DNA of 64,000 nucleotides from Bifidobacterium sp. ESL0682. GTDB taxonomy: Bacteria; Actinomycetota; Actinomycetes; Actinomycetales; Bifidobacteriaceae. Numbering within the stretch: the stretch's first letter is position 1; the number at the start of each line of letters is the position of its first letter. A program made the position numbers and the translations under genes. Below are positions 8,659 through 18,336 of this stretch, in pieces. Below the pieces are notes generated by a model, which saw only the letters and a program-made list of their open reading frames with translations, was not told where the DNA came from and searched no databases. The stretch covers positions 1,488,001 to 1,552,000 of the forward strand of contig NZ_CP113942.1 of NCBI RefSeq assembly GCF_029392815.1. The letters run 5' to 3'.

Positions 8659-9954
8659 TTATTGTCGCAACAACGCCGAATCCCTGGTGATTCCCTCAAC
8701 CGTCCGGCTAATAACCCCATCCCGATCCATAGGGGATAATCGTTCGGCAGTCTCCGGCAAAGCCACACGCAGGCCGTGAACGGCATCCTGCACAATGCTT
8801 TCGCTCTTCGCCGATGGAATTCCCAGACGAATACCTTCTGCCACTACGGTTTCGGGGAACATCTGCCGCATATCGTAAGTCTTGCCAATCTTCATAGAAG
8901 ACAGCGGTACGGCACCATCCTTGAGAAATGGTGCGACGGAAAGCACATCATACATTGGAGCCAGCTGCACCGAATCTCTTTCAAGCAATAACGAATAGTT
9001 TTTCGCATGAGCATCTGTATTGAGCAATGCGATATTTACACTCAGCGCACGCAGAAAATCAGCCGCCACCTGTTGTGCATATTCCGGCGTCACCCGGGTC
9101 CGCAACAACTGCGCTACCTGCCCTACGCCAGGGCCACCGTCGTTACGCTGATATTTTTTGGAAGGAGAAACGGACATCGCTTGGCACAAGTCCTCTTGAT
9201 GCAATCTCGACCACGTGCCATCAATGTTACGTTTTCGATCATATCTTGTCGAAACCAAAGCCCGTACATCACCGTCAGGCGACTGCCACAAATCAGTCTT
9301 TGCAGCAGGAATGCCAGCGCTCTCAACCACCTTCTGGCAGAAGAACTCGACGATATCCATATCAGGTAGCATCATATCGGAGGCTAGCAATGGCTTGAAA
9401 ATATGGGTGGTTGGCACGCCTCGTTCAGGAATGCACCACCTACCATCATCGGTACGCGTCACGGCAACCTTGGCTTGCGCACCAGCAAGGCTCATACGCT
9501 GCTTGTTGGAAACTCGAGCTCCATGCTCATACATGGTTATCGTGTTTTTCAATAATTGGGACAGCTGCGTATCATCCATCGCCTGTATTGGACGAGTCCG
9601 GTTAGCCTGCGCATCTTCAGAGACTCCGCCAGGCTCTACTATCTGCAACGCACCTGCAACATCATGGCCAACATATTGCAATAACGAAAACGGCGACGAA
9701 GCCGAAACCTGATACGTCGAAGCCATCGATGCCAAAGCCTCAGAGTTATCGGGAAGCAAGCCCTGCAGAAAAGGAAGAACGGACCTGTTGCCATAACTTT
9801 TTTTCGTCAACGGCATCGACAACGAGAGCGGAGTCGCCCTGGAAGATGTGCGGTATCGTTCCTCGTAATCAAAGGTCAAGCGCCCCTCGGTCGACATGGC
9901 AAGCGAGCCGACAAACGTACCATCCATATAGACATCAAGTGTACGTTTCGCCAT
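8659..9954 (-). CDS. hipA: HipA-type serine/threonine kinase toxin
   Basis: 431 residues, family-typical length. HipA kinases phosphorylate glutamyl-tRNA synthetase or other targets and induce persistence. Visible: N-terminal subdomain (LDVYMDGTFVGSLAM), LSLAGAQAKVAV and THIFKPLL for nucleotide binding, the catalytic loop NTDAHAKNYSLLL and the metal-binding MYDVLS, so the kinase looks intact. It overlaps the hipB antitoxin gene by 20 bp, as usual for hipBA operons. The local sequence is AT-richer than its neighbours, suggesting acquisition by transfer. Confidence 0.93.
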   Translation of the reverse strand: MAKRTLDVYMDGTFVGSLAMSTEGRLTFDYEERYRTSSRATPLSLSMPLTKKSYGNRSVLPFLQGLLPDNSEALASMASTYQVSASSPFSLLQYVGHDVAGALQIVEPGGVSEDAQANRTRPIQAMDDTQLSQLLKNTITMYEHGARVSNKQRMSLAGAQAKVAVTRTDDGRWCIPERGVPTTHIFKPLLASDMMLPDMDIVEFFCQKVVESAGIPAAKTDLWQSPDGDVRALVSTRYDRKRNIDGTWSRLHQEDLCQAMSVSPSKKYQRNDGGPGVGQVAQLLRTRVTPEYAQQVAADFLRALSVNIALLNTDAHAKNYSLLLERDSVQLAPMYDVLSVAPFLKDGAVPLSSMKIGKTYDMRQMFPETVVAEGIRLGIPSAKSESIVQDAVHGLRVALPETAERLSPMDRDGVISRTVEGITRDSALLRQ

Positions 9955-10201
9955 CAGTTGACCTTCTCCCCCTAGGCTTAGCCTGAAACCCGGGACGCTC
10001 TTTCACTTCCAGTTGTAGACCGAGTATGGAAAACACCTGGAGCACCTTGTAGACGTCAAATGAAGGTTTACCTGTCTCGACCTGGGCGATCCAACTCCGT
10101 GAGACTCCTGACTGATCCGCAAGCTGCTGTTGGGTAAGGCCGATGTCCTCACGCCGTTTCTTAACAGCCAAACCCATATCCAGCATCGTTCTGACTCGCA
10201 T
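9935..10201 (-). CDS. hipB: HipB-type antitoxin, XRE-family DNA-binding protein
   Basis: 88 residues with one helix-turn-helix (LTQQQLADQSGVSRSWIAQVETGKPS) and a basic C-terminal tail. HipB neutralises HipA and represses its own operon. Two near-identical 18 bp palindromes lie just upstream. First gene of the operon; overlaps hipA by 20 bp. The start at the ATG at 10201 is reasonable; an in-frame ATG six codons later is an alternative. Confidence 0.92.
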   Translation of the reverse strand: MRVRTMLDMGLAVKKRREDIGLTQQQLADQSGVSRSWIAQVETGKPSFDVYKVLQVFSILGLQLEVKERPGFQAKPRGRRSTDGETYT

Positions 10202-10224
10202 ACCAGCTCGACCACCTTATCTTT

Positions 10225-10268
10225 TGTTCACGTTCGTGAACAAATTACATTGTACACGTTCGTGAACA
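10225..10268. promoter_or_regulatory. Two palindromic operators upstream of hipBA
   Basis: TGTTCACGTTCGTGAACA (10225-10242) and TGTACACGTTCGTGAACA (10251-10268) differ by one base and lie 26 bp apart start to start, about 2.5 helical turns. Each is a dyad of GTTCACG/CGTGAAC around a TT centre. The position upstream of hipB fits cooperative HipB autorepression. No clear -10/-35 pair could be assigned with certainty. Confidence 0.85.
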
Positions 10269-10314
10269 ACTATCAAACCCAAGCGCACGTGTGCTTCTGG
10301 ACTATCAGCGGTTA

Positions 10315-11118
10315 CTAAGCCGTTGCCTTGGTTTTGACGCCGCCGAAACGACGGTCACGGTGGACGTAGTGGTCGATGGAACGCCAGAGGGCCTCGCGGC
10401 CATAATCCGGGAACAGTTCGGGAGCAAAATCAAGCTCGGCGTAGGCGGCTTCCCACGGCAGGAAGTTCGAGGTGCGCTGCTCGCCAGACGTACGAATCAC
10501 TAGATCGCAATCGGGGATATCCGGGTTGTAAAGATGGTCGGCAATCATCGATTCGGTGACGCGGTCACCGCTGATCTTGCCGTCACGCACTTCCTTGGCG
10601 ATGGCCGCCGCGGCATCGGCAATCTCGGAACGGCCGCCGTAGTTGATGCAGAAAACCACGTCGATGGTCGAGTTGTGCTTGGTGCGCTCCATGGCGACCT
10701 CGAGCTCGTCGATAACCGATTTCCAAAGCCGCGGACGGCGGCCGGACCAGCGCACGCGCACACCCCACTCGTCCATCTGGGCCACGCGACGATGAATGAT
10801 GTCACGCGAGAAGCCCATCAGGAAACGCACCTCCTGGGGGCTGCGTTTCCAGTTTTCCGTGGAAAAAGTATAAAGGCTCAGATATCGCACTCCTGCTTCG
10901 ATGGCACCGGCGATGGTGTCGAAAACGACCGGTTCGGCCGCCTGGTGGCCATGCGTGCGAGTCAAGCCACGCTGTTGAGCCCAGCGCCCATTGCCGTCCA
11001 TGATGACACCGACATGGCGAGGAACCTTGTTTTTCGGGTAGTCAGGAATAATCGAGGGGTCGGAAAAAGGCGCTGCCGGAACGTCTAGCGACTGGTAATC
11101 CACGTGTTCAAAAGCCAT
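10315..11118 (-). CDS. uppS: Isoprenyl transferase (undecaprenyl/decaprenyl diphosphate synthase)
   Basis: Cis-prenyltransferase that makes the C50/C55 polyprenyl diphosphate carrier for cell-wall precursors. Core motifs: HVGVIMDGNGRWAQQRGL (catalytic Asp), YTFSTENWKRSP, and the C-terminal DLVIRTSGEQRTSNFLPW. About 267 residues from the ATG at 11118. A start 60 bases upstream is possible but would run into recO. The start is 2 bp after the recO stop, so recO-uppS form an operon. Confidence 0.93.
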   Translation of the reverse strand: MAFEHVDYQSLDVPAAPFSDPSIIPDYPKNKVPRHVGVIMDGNGRWAQQRGLTRTHGHQAAEPVVFDTIAGAIEAGVRYLSLYTFSTENWKRSPQEVRFLMGFSRDIIHRRVAQMDEWGVRVRWSGRRPRLWKSVIDELEVAMERTKHNSTIDVVFCINYGGRSEIADAAAAIAKEVRDGKISGDRVTESMIADHLYNPDIPDCDLVIRTSGEQRTSNFLPWEAAYAELDFAPELFPDYGREALWRSIDHYVHRDRRFGGVKTKATA

Positions 11119-11120
11119 AG

Positions 11121-11843
11121 TTAAAAATCTAGCAATTTCAGCGAGCGAAGGGGACGTTCCAGGTAATATTCTCCCCATTCTTCAACAAATCGACGAATTT
11201 CGGCTTTGAGCGGGGCCTGATCGAGCACACTCCAGTCACCTTCGACCAATGCTTCCATCTGCTCGCGCCCGTCAAGATCGATGCGCCGCGAGTCCGGAGT
11301 GTGGTCGGTGGAACAGAGGACACCGCCGGCGGCCACGGAGAAATAATCGAGATCATCGCGTTTGCCGCATACCGCACAAGACGCGAGTCGTGGCGTCCAG
11401 CCAGCCTGCGCAAGTGCCCGCATCACATAGGAATCGCTAATCGCTCCAGCGGGGTGACGCGCTCGGGCAAGCGCTGCCAAGGCTGAAATCAGGAGCATAT
11501 ATTGGTTTCTGGCAGGCTCATGTTCTGTAGAAATGAGCTTGTCTACTGTTTCGGCGATGACATTGGCGGCAGTGTAAGCGTCATAGTCCACGCAAATGCG
11601 GGCGGCGTAGGAGGAAATCGAAGCGGCCTGCGAAATCACATCGAGCGAACGACCTTCGGCGACGAGCAGATCGTCTCGCATGAACGGCTCAAGTCTGCCT
11701 CCAAAACGTGATTTGGTGCGGCGCACGCCTTTGGCGACCGCCCGCACCTTGCCGTGACTTTTGGTCATCAGCGTGACAATGCGGTCCGCCTCTCCCAGTT
11801 TGACGGTTTTCAGTACCACGCCTTCATCCCGATACAACGCCAC
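11121..11843 (-). CDS. recO: DNA repair protein RecO
   Basis: 240 residues. Promotes RecA loading on SSB-coated DNA together with RecR. N-terminal OB fold (YRDEGVVLKTVKLGEADRIV), typical LEPFMRDDLLVAEGRSLDVIS, helical domain, and a CAVCGKRDDLDYFSVAAGGVLC segment that may bind zinc. GTG start at 11843. Upstream of uppS in the same operon, the arrangement usual in Actinobacteria. Confidence 0.93.
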   Translation of the reverse strand: MALYRDEGVVLKTVKLGEADRIVTLMTKSHGKVRAVAKGVRRTKSRFGGRLEPFMRDDLLVAEGRSLDVISQAASISSYAARICVDYDAYTAANVIAETVDKLISTEHEPARNQYMLLISALAALARARHPAGAISDSYVMRALAQAGWTPRLASCAVCGKRDDLDYFSVAAGGVLCSTDHTPDSRRIDLDGREQMEALVEGDWSVLDQAPLKAEIRRFVEEWGEYYLERPLRSLKLLDF

Positions 11844-11920
11844 TGAAAACCACCTCCTCGGGTTCGACTCTCGATATTTTCAGATGTTTCCAGCCTATAC
11901 GCCGCACGAACCTGCGTTTT

Positions 11921-13735
11921 CTAGAAGATGAACAAGCCCCAGAAGGCAAAGAACAGCAGGACACTGAACATGGCCGCAGCGACCAGCCAGAAGAAGACTC
12001 GGCCAAAACGCTTTGAGGCGAAAACGGGCTCGCGACCGCTGACCACATCCTGGATGGCACCTTTCCGAGGCGGAATCTGCGCCAATCCGCGCCCTTGGGC
12101 CACTTCGATGCACCGGGCAAGGATGCGGGCCCAAGCCCACACCACCAAGGTGGAGACCACCTGGATGACCGGCCAGCTCCAGTACATCATGCCTGGATCC
12201 TCAGTGGGTGCACCACCCCAGCCAAGCTTGACCACAGCCATGATGACCTGCCCGAGGCCTGTGGCGAAGAGCACGAATGTCGCCAACGTCGTAAGAGTGA
12301 TGGCAAAGAGCTCTCCGCCGAATCCGCGCATGAAACCGAACACCTTGTTATGGTTGCCGCGAATCATACGCAATGCCTTAATCACACAGCCAATCAACGC
12401 CATCAGGAAGGCCGCAAGCAGCAGAACCACCATACCGACATTGACAATGGCACCATAAATGGTGAGGTTGCGGTCCGCCTTGAGTTCCCGTGGCACAGCG
12501 ATGGACTGCCGGATGGTGGTGCCGGCGACTGGTTCGCTCGTCTGCTTCAGCCCTGCTACGGTGCCCGTTGCCCAAGAGATGACATCGTTCTCATAATCGT
12601 CGGCGAACGGCGTTCCAGTGTCAGCCTCATCGCCGAGGCGCAAGACATGGTTCGCCACGGAATAGCTGCGTACCGTTACGTTCTGGTTGCCTGCTCGGTG
12701 GGCCGAATAAAGAATGTGTTCGAGGCCTTCGACCTGCGCGGTGAGCACGTCCTTGGATCCGTAGACCACCATGGTCGGTACGGAGTAAGCCTGCGGCAAA
12801 TCCATCGGGAAGTCAAGATTGTGAAGCCCCATCATCTCCGTGTCGGTATGGAACAGCCTGCGGACGATGGACTGATAGCCGTTGTTCGCACCAACCAGCG
12901 AAAAATCCTGTCCGACAAAGAATCCCAGCGATTGCCGAGGGCCGTAGACCATCGGACTCAGGAGCAGCTGGAAGGCGATATGCTTGTCGTATTTGATGAC
13001 GTATGGCGAAATCCAAGTACTCTCAGAGGTGGCATAAAGGCCGACTTTGTCCGGATCGACATTGCGTTGCGTGCGCAGGTAATTGACCACCTGGTCATAC
13101 GCTTTGGCGCTTCCTGGATAATCTCGAGTCAGGTCGCTGGTCGACCAGACCGGCTTGTCGAGCACGGCCGTGACGAATCCCGCAGACGAAAGGTCCTGGG
13201 CCACATCGCCGAAGCTGTTTTCGGCGGTACCGTAGCCTGCTCCATGCATGAAGACCACACCCGGATGCTTCGCGTTTGTGCCGGCAGAATCCTGAGGCTG
13301 GCGAATCAGGACATTGATATGCTGTATCTCCCCTGTAGCCGGCCGTTTGATATCCAGCTTGACCGTGCGCGCAACAACCTTGAAACTTCCCTTTTGAGCC
13401 AGGGGCACGCCTTGCGGATTGTCGAACGTTACGGCGGTGTTGGGCGAAAGCGTGGCGATTGATTGCTCGGTCGGATCACGTTTCCATGGCACGCTGGTCA
13501 GGTTGGAAACCGTGACCAGAATGCCTAAAAGAACAATGAAAATAGGAATGGTGACCAGCAGACGACGTCCAAGGCTCCATGCCGTCTTGGACTTGTCGGT
13601 TCGAGACGGATCATTGCCGTTTGCGGCATTGCCGCTCAAGGCGCTGTCGTTCAAACTGGCGTCAACAGACGAAACCCGCTCGTTGTGAGCGGGAATATCG
13701 TTGTGATTAGACAGTGGATGTAACACGGTACTCAT
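11921..13735 (-). CDS. Membrane-anchored alpha/beta hydrolase
   Basis: About 604 residues. Layout: a disordered N-terminus of about 50 residues, one transmembrane helix (LLVTIPIFIVLLGILVTVS), a hydrolase domain that would face outward (residues about 90-390), then four transmembrane segments near the C-terminus. Hydrolase signs: oxyanion-type VVFMHGAG, a nucleophile-elbow-like YATSEST, acid VVYGSKDVL and histidine SVANHVLRL. The combination suggests a dienelactone-hydrolase or acyl-esterase fold on the cell surface; the substrate is unknown. Start taken at ATG 13735 rather than a TTG at 13744. Confidence 0.8.
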   Translation of the reverse strand: MSTVLHPLSNHNDIPAHNERVSSVDASLNDSALSGNAANGNDPSRTDKSKTAWSLGRRLLVTIPIFIVLLGILVTVSNLTSVPWKRDPTEQSIATLSPNTAVTFDNPQGVPLAQKGSFKVVARTVKLDIKRPATGEIQHINVLIRQPQDSAGTNAKHPGVVFMHGAGYGTAENSFGDVAQDLSSAGFVTAVLDKPVWSTSDLTRDYPGSAKAYDQVVNYLRTQRNVDPDKVGLYATSESTWISPYVIKYDKHIAFQLLLSPMVYGPRQSLGFFVGQDFSLVGANNGYQSIVRRLFHTDTEMMGLHNLDFPMDLPQAYSVPTMVVYGSKDVLTAQVEGLEHILYSAHRAGNQNVTVRSYSVANHVLRLGDEADTGTPFADDYENDVISWATGTVAGLKQTSEPVAGTTIRQSIAVPRELKADRNLTIYGAIVNVGMVVLLLAAFLMALIGCVIKALRMIRGNHNKVFGFMRGFGGELFAITLTTLATFVLFATGLGQVIMAVVKLGWGGAPTEDPGMMYWSWPVIQVVSTLVVWAWARILARCIEVAQGRGLAQIPPRKGAIQDVVSGREPVFASKRFGRVFFWLVAAAMFSVLLFFAFWGLFIF

Positions 13736-13777
13736 ATTAGACAAAGACGGCGTCTGGCACGCCTTCTGCCAGAAAAA

Positions 13778-15174
13778 TCACTCGCCGGTCTTCGGGCTAT
13801 CAGTGCCGGAAACATTGAAATCAGGGAAGGAAAGGCTAGGGATGTCCACATCGTCGCTGTCACCGAGGCTGTTATCACCAGCGGTAGCGGCATGGTTATC
13901 ATTCGAGGCGAACAACGTCTGAGTAGCTGCGTCCGTGTTCGCATCCGCGGACGCGTCGGCTGATGAAGCAGCTGACGGTTCCGGTGCCTGAGGCGGAGTA
14001 CTCAACGCCGATATCGTCGGCGACGGTGGCGCGAACGAAACAGTCTGATTCGAGCTCGGCTCAGTTGTCGAGGTATGTGCCATACTCGCCAAAGCGGCCA
14101 ATGACGAGTCGCCATTAGTATCCGTCGTGCTGCCGAAGTTCGTAGTCTCTGCAGAAGAATTCTGTGAAGTGGCCGTTTCGCCTGGAACAACAGCGTTATC
14201 GGGAAGGTCCGGAATCACCGGTGTAGCGGTATCTGCTGCAGTTACATTGAAATCGAACGAAGCAGGCGAAGACGTGTCAATGCCGAAATTCTGCCCCGTC
14301 TGAGAGGACATATCAAAAGGCGACGAGGAGGCTTGCGTAGCCTGATACGAAGCTTCGGGCTGAGGGGCGGGAACCGTAGGCGTGGCGAATGCAGCCGTAG
14401 CATTCTCGTCAATCAGAGGGCTGACGCCGGCAGCTCCCATCGTTTCAGAAGTCATAGAATCCTGCGCCTGCAACGGCGTTACCGGCATGCTTACCTGGTC
14501 GACAGACACGGATGCCGCACCATTCATCTCAGCGTAATCACTGACTCGCGCATAGGATTCAATGCGGCTCAGCAGCTGCACGCACGCGTCCAGGAAGTAA
14601 TCGACCTGACGTTCGTCATAGCCGCGATGCCCTTTGCGCTGAGTGAAAATGACATTGGCAACACTGCTGGAATTGAGATCGGCAAGGTTGCGGGCCTCTC
14701 GCTTTTGCTCATCGGCTTGATGCCCAAATCATCGGACGTGCGCGTAACAATCTGGTCAATCAGCCGATCGACCTGCTTCATGTCGTAAGCGGGACGCTTT
14801 TTCTCCGCGCGAATAAAACGTTCTTTGTGAGCACGCTGTGCGTGGTCGCTCACCATCTTATAAATCTGTTGGGTCTGGGCCTGCCAAGTCACTTGACCGT
14901 TGCTCGCAATCTCACGAGCGGCGTTCTTGTCGACCACCGCATGCTCGAGGCGCGCCAAAGCGGCATCCACCTCGGCGATGACGTAACCACCTTTGGCGAA
15001 CGTGAACGAGGCACTCTGAATGTCCTGCTGCGTCAGCGATCCGTCATTCCTGTCATACTTTTCGTGCGCGCTCTCGAGAAAATCATCAACCTGATCAACG
15101 TCATAACCCCATTTACGCTTTCCCGCGTACTCGATCCCTGTCGAGCTCTGTCTGTTATCGGATTTTCCAGCCAT
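13778..15174 (-). CDS. DivIVA-like protein with three DivIVA-type motifs, frame broken near 14723
   Basis: Two frames join into one protein of about 465 residues if the CCC at 14723-14725 is read as CCCC. The N-terminal half has KWGYDVDQVDDFLESAHE, then a second DivIVA-like repeat (TFAKGGYVIAEVDAALARLE), a third (KRPAYDMKQVDRLIDQIV) and, after the joint, a fourth (KGHRGYDERQVDYFLDAC). The C-terminal half is a long Ser/Thr/Ala/Asp-rich low-complexity region. Perfect AGGAGG lies 9 bases before the ATG at 15174. It is probably a scaffold or septum-linked protein; no function is proven. Immediately upstream of the alpha/beta hydrolase gene on the same strand. Confidence 0.72.
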
Positions 15175-15535
15175 CAGTCGTGCCTCCTGAGGTGTTATCT
15201 GCAATGTGGCTAGTATACGTGAGCGTTACGACGCGGCAAAAGGAAGGAAATACCCCGCAAAACCACACTTATCAGCGCAGGTTCAAGTCTGAAAACGGAA
15301 GCTATACACCCAAGAAATCTACTCGATATACACAATCAACTCGGCAAGCCGGCTTCGATCAACGGCTCTCACTTCAACCCATCACTATTCGAGTATCCAC
15401 TGGTTAATCAACTATCAGAAGCATCCTTGCATTCTTGCTATTACTTCCCTCGAACGCCCGATCAAACCCGTTTCGCACCGCACCTTTTAAGATTGACTAT
15501 TTCACCATCGAGCCGTTTCCGGTCACACGACTTGG
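15175..15535. other. Intergenic region without a supported gene
   Basis: No frame here has convincing codon use or a ribosome site on either strand. A TAGTAT sequence near 15214 could serve as part of a promoter for the DivIVA-like gene running leftward; no matching -35 is clear. Confidence 0.4.
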
Positions 15536-16680
15536 TCATTCTCTTCTTTTGAGATCGGTTTCTTCGTCGTTCACGGGAGACTGCGGCTCTTGCCGAATAT
15601 TCCGGCCAGAATTCCCGGCATCCTGCGGACCGGATTTCACCTCGACGCGCTCCTGCGTCCGAGCCTCCTTGATATCACGCAAGATATCAGGAAGTGGTTG
15701 TCGTATTTGGCGGCCAATACCCGCAGCCATCCGACTACTACCTTCACACAACGCCAGAGCATACGAAGTGTCCGAACCGCCCGGCCCGGGCCCTCGATCG
15801 GCACCAATCTCTGTGCCACCGGCGGCGCGGCACCAGTTTTGCGCAGGCGCCTGTTCTCCTCGTTCAGCCGGTCTGCCTCTTCAAGCCATGCCAACTCCGG
15901 AGCCACCAACGCCAACGCCTTATCACGCCTCGCCTCATTGTGTCCGGCATGTTTCGCCAGACGCACTGCCCGCTTGTAACGCCTCGAAGCCTCACGCACT
16001 CGCGCTCTCACCTCGCGCGACACCGCACACCGGCTCTGTACACAGGTACGCGGTAACGCCACTCCATCACCGTTCCACGCTCTACGGAACAGGCCGCCAC
16101 CTTCGGCCACCACATTCCATAACACCGAATCCCGTCCACGATCCCGCACTGCCAGAAAGAGAAAATCACGCGTCCAGACCGGACGCTTCCGCATCACCAT
16201 GAACGGCGTACGAATCACCGTCCCGTCCGCCGTTACTTCCTCGCCGCCCAACTCGCACAATGAAGTCGACACCGACACCACCACACCACGCGGATCGACA
16301 TCCTCACCCGGAAAATCTGCGCCACGCGCCGCGAAAAATCTCGCTACCTCGTCCAAACGAAACAAAAAACTAAACGGAGGACGAATCAAAAGCCAAAGAA
16401 AACCCAACGAGATCGCAACGCCACAAAGGAAACCCCACAAATCCGTCCACGAAAACACAAACGTACCCTGGTATAAATCCTTCACGATGTAATAAATTTC
16501 ACCTGGTATTATCCATCCTGTACACAGCACACCACCAGCACCTAGCTTGCGCATGTATCGGTCGTTCTCCGCGTGGAACATCTGTTTGAATCCGTCGAAT
16601 CCGATCTCGAACCGGAACGGCCCCAACAGCGTCGATGGAGAGTCCGAAACCGGTCCATCCGACAAAAGACTTCCACTCAT
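15536..16680 (-). CDS. Unknown membrane protein, possible frame break near 15716
   Basis: Not recognised. An open frame of 347 residues runs 15637-16680, with two hydrophobic segments near residues 50-65 and 75-105 (WGFLCGVAISLGFLWLLI). A soluble domain follows, then a basic coiled-coil-like stretch rich in Arg/Glu (residues 220-290). Its last 27 residues use rare AGG codons. If the TTT at 15716-15718 were TTTT, the frame would continue into a hydrophilic tail (LPDILRDIKEARTQERVEV) ending at 15536. Both ends are given as possible; the break is tentative. It stands alone between the DivIVA-like gene and tRNA-Val. Confidence 0.6.
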
Positions 16681-16939
16681 AACCGTTCTCCTCCATGCAA
16701 GAGACCGTCAGGACCATTCCTAGACTCGTTATCCATACCTTCACCTCTCCTTGAAGGTTTTCGAACTCGACAATGAAACAGTCTTTGCATCATAAAGCAA
16801 CACAAATTATCGTTACCGAACGATATTACACGTATGGAAGATTGACTTTAAAATACTGCCCCTTGTTCTGGCCGCACTGTCAAACAACCGCGACCAACAC
16901 TCCGATGGGCAAGCGTTGCGCTAAACTAGTCACATTAAC

Positions 16940-17013
16940 GGGCGATTAGCTCAGCTGGTTAGAGCGCCACCTTTACACGGTGGATGTCGGGGGTTCGAAT
17001 CCCTCATCGCCCA
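16940..17013 (+). tRNA. tRNA-Val (anticodon TAC)
   Basis: Cloverleaf visible: acceptor GGGCGAT pairs with ATCGCCC, D-arm GCTC/GAGC, anticodon stem CCACC/GGTGG with loop TTTACAC (anticodon TAC), T-loop TTCGAAT, discriminator A. CCA is not encoded. The 3' end is the prophage attachment site, and the T-arm to 3' terminus is restored exactly at attL. Confidence 0.97.
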
Positions 17014-17015
17014 CT
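16992..17015 (+). repeat. attL core (24 bp)
   Basis: Covers the T-loop, T-stem, acceptor 3' strand and two bases beyond tRNA-Val; identical to 50448-50471. Confidence 0.95.
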
Positions 17016-17033
17016 AGGACTTCCATAGTCCAG

Positions 17034-17122
17034 AAACGTTGAAATTCCAAGGTTTTCAACCTATTTACTTCTCTCTGATGCCGCCTAAAAACCGAAATCA
17101 GACACAAATCAGGCACACTTTT
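17034..17122 (+). promoter_or_regulatory. Left attachment-arm sites (candidate Int/Xis binding)
   Basis: Two elements recur near attR. A 23 bp pseudo-palindrome at 17034-17056 centred on TTGAAATTCCAA matches 50388-50410. A 27 bp element at 17096-17122, built from two tandem copies of AAATCAGRCAC, matches 50321-50347 with one mismatch in the same orientation. The second element overlaps the stop codon of the integrase gene. They are likely arm-type binding sites; inference from position and symmetry. Confidence 0.65.
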
Positions 17123-18296
17123 CGGCAAGCTCCTTTTCCGGAAACACCGGAACACCATCGATTTCCTGCTGCTCGACATCTATCGAGGCGTCTATCATGC
17201 GGGCCACGTCGTCCAGATCGGAGTCGAAAAGGTCGGCGTAGACGTCGAGTGTCATGGACGCCGAAGCATGACCCAGCATCCTCTGCAGGGCTTTCACGTT
17301 CGCACCTGCATGCACGGCTATCGACGCCGCGGTGTGGCGAAGGTCGTGGGGCGAAGGCATGTCCTCGGGCCGGTATCCGAGACGTTTGAGGGCGGAGATG
17401 TACCAGGTGCGATTGCTCTTCAGATTGGCGACCGATTGTGGCCGTATCGTCCTGCCCGAGGGGTCAAGGAACACATGCTCGTCCCTTGCTTTTCCACTGC
17501 AGACCCCGTCCAGTGTATTCTCGACGATTCTCGGCATCGGGACATCACGCATCTCACCGTTCTTCGGCGTGCCCTCCACACCTTTACCTTCGACCATGAC
17601 AACGTTGTGCCTGACCTTGATGCGATGGTCAGAGAAGTCCACATCCCTCACCCGGAGGCCTGCGGCCTCGCCCCAGCGCAGCCCGCAGAATCCGAGCAGG
17701 AGTATGAGCGCCCGTCGTTCGTCGCCTTTTTCCTGGGCATTACCACATTCGTCCGCGAAAGCGATGAGCTGGGATATCGTCAGATAGACGCGACGCTGTT
17801 TCCTTCTCGGCTTCCTCGGCACCTTGACCGCGGTCAACGGGCTTTTCGCGATGCGCTTGTCCTGGACGGCCAGTTCGACGATGCCCTTCAGTATTCCATA
17901 GGCTTTGTTGACGGTGCTGGCGCTGCGTTGCTTGCTGAGTGCTGACACCCATTGCTGCACGCCGCTGCGTGTCACATCGGATATTCTGACCCCGGCCCAT
18001 TCGGGCTCCACATGGGTCCGCCAGGAGATGCCGACGGTGCTCGCCCACGAGGGCTTCCAGAGCGGGCTCCGCTCCGCATACCATGTTTGGTAAAGCTCCC
18101 CAACGGTTATCTTTCCTTTTCCGGGGTCGACATAGGTGTCGTTGGCGAGCGCGTCGGTCACATGGTCTGCAGCCCAGAGCTCGGCGTCCCGTTTTCTTTG
18201 AAAACCGCTCTTCCGCCCCATCGAATGGTCAGGTTTTCGATACCGAACAGAATATCGCCTGCCTTTTGCCGTATCGTACGGCTCAATACTGGTCAT
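17109..18296 (-). CDS. int: Tyrosine-recombinase integrase
   Basis: 395 residues. N-terminal arm-binding region (SVRYRKPDHSMGRKSGFQRK), SAM-like core-binding domain (VGELYQTWYAERSPLWKPSW), and catalytic domain with Arg in FCGLRWGEAAGLRVRD, HDLRHTAASIAVHAG, GHAS and the Tyr in TLDVYADLF. Catalyses recombination between phage attP and the tRNA-Val attB. Its 3' end lies 94 bp from attL, the usual position. AAGGAAAAAGC precedes the ATG. Transcribed toward attL with the immunity genes upstream. Confidence 0.96.
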   Translation of the reverse strand: MTSIEPYDTAKGRRYSVRYRKPDHSMGRKSGFQRKRDAELWAADHVTDALANDTYVDPGKGKITVGELYQTWYAERSPLWKPSWASTVGISWRTHVEPEWAGVRISDVTRSGVQQWVSALSKQRSASTVNKAYGILKGIVELAVQDKRIAKSPLTAVKVPRKPRRKQRRVYLTISQLIAFADECGNAQEKGDERRALILLLGFCGLRWGEAAGLRVRDVDFSDHRIKVRHNVVMVEGKGVEGTPKNGEMRDVPMPRIVENTLDGVCSGKARDEHVFLDPSGRTIRPQSVANLKSNRTWYISALKRLGYRPEDMPSPHDLRHTAASIAVHAGANVKALQRMLGHASASMTLDVYADLFDSDLDDVARMIDASIDVEQQEIDGVPVFPEKELAEKCA

Positions 18297-18336
18297 TGCT
18301 TTTTCCTTTTCTTAACCAACGGCAATATGGAGTCTT

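Noticed and set aside
12095..13462. Plus-strand open frame of 455 codons opposite the alpha/beta hydrolase
   Set aside because: Low-complexity His/Arg-rich translation typical of antisense frames; no start signal.
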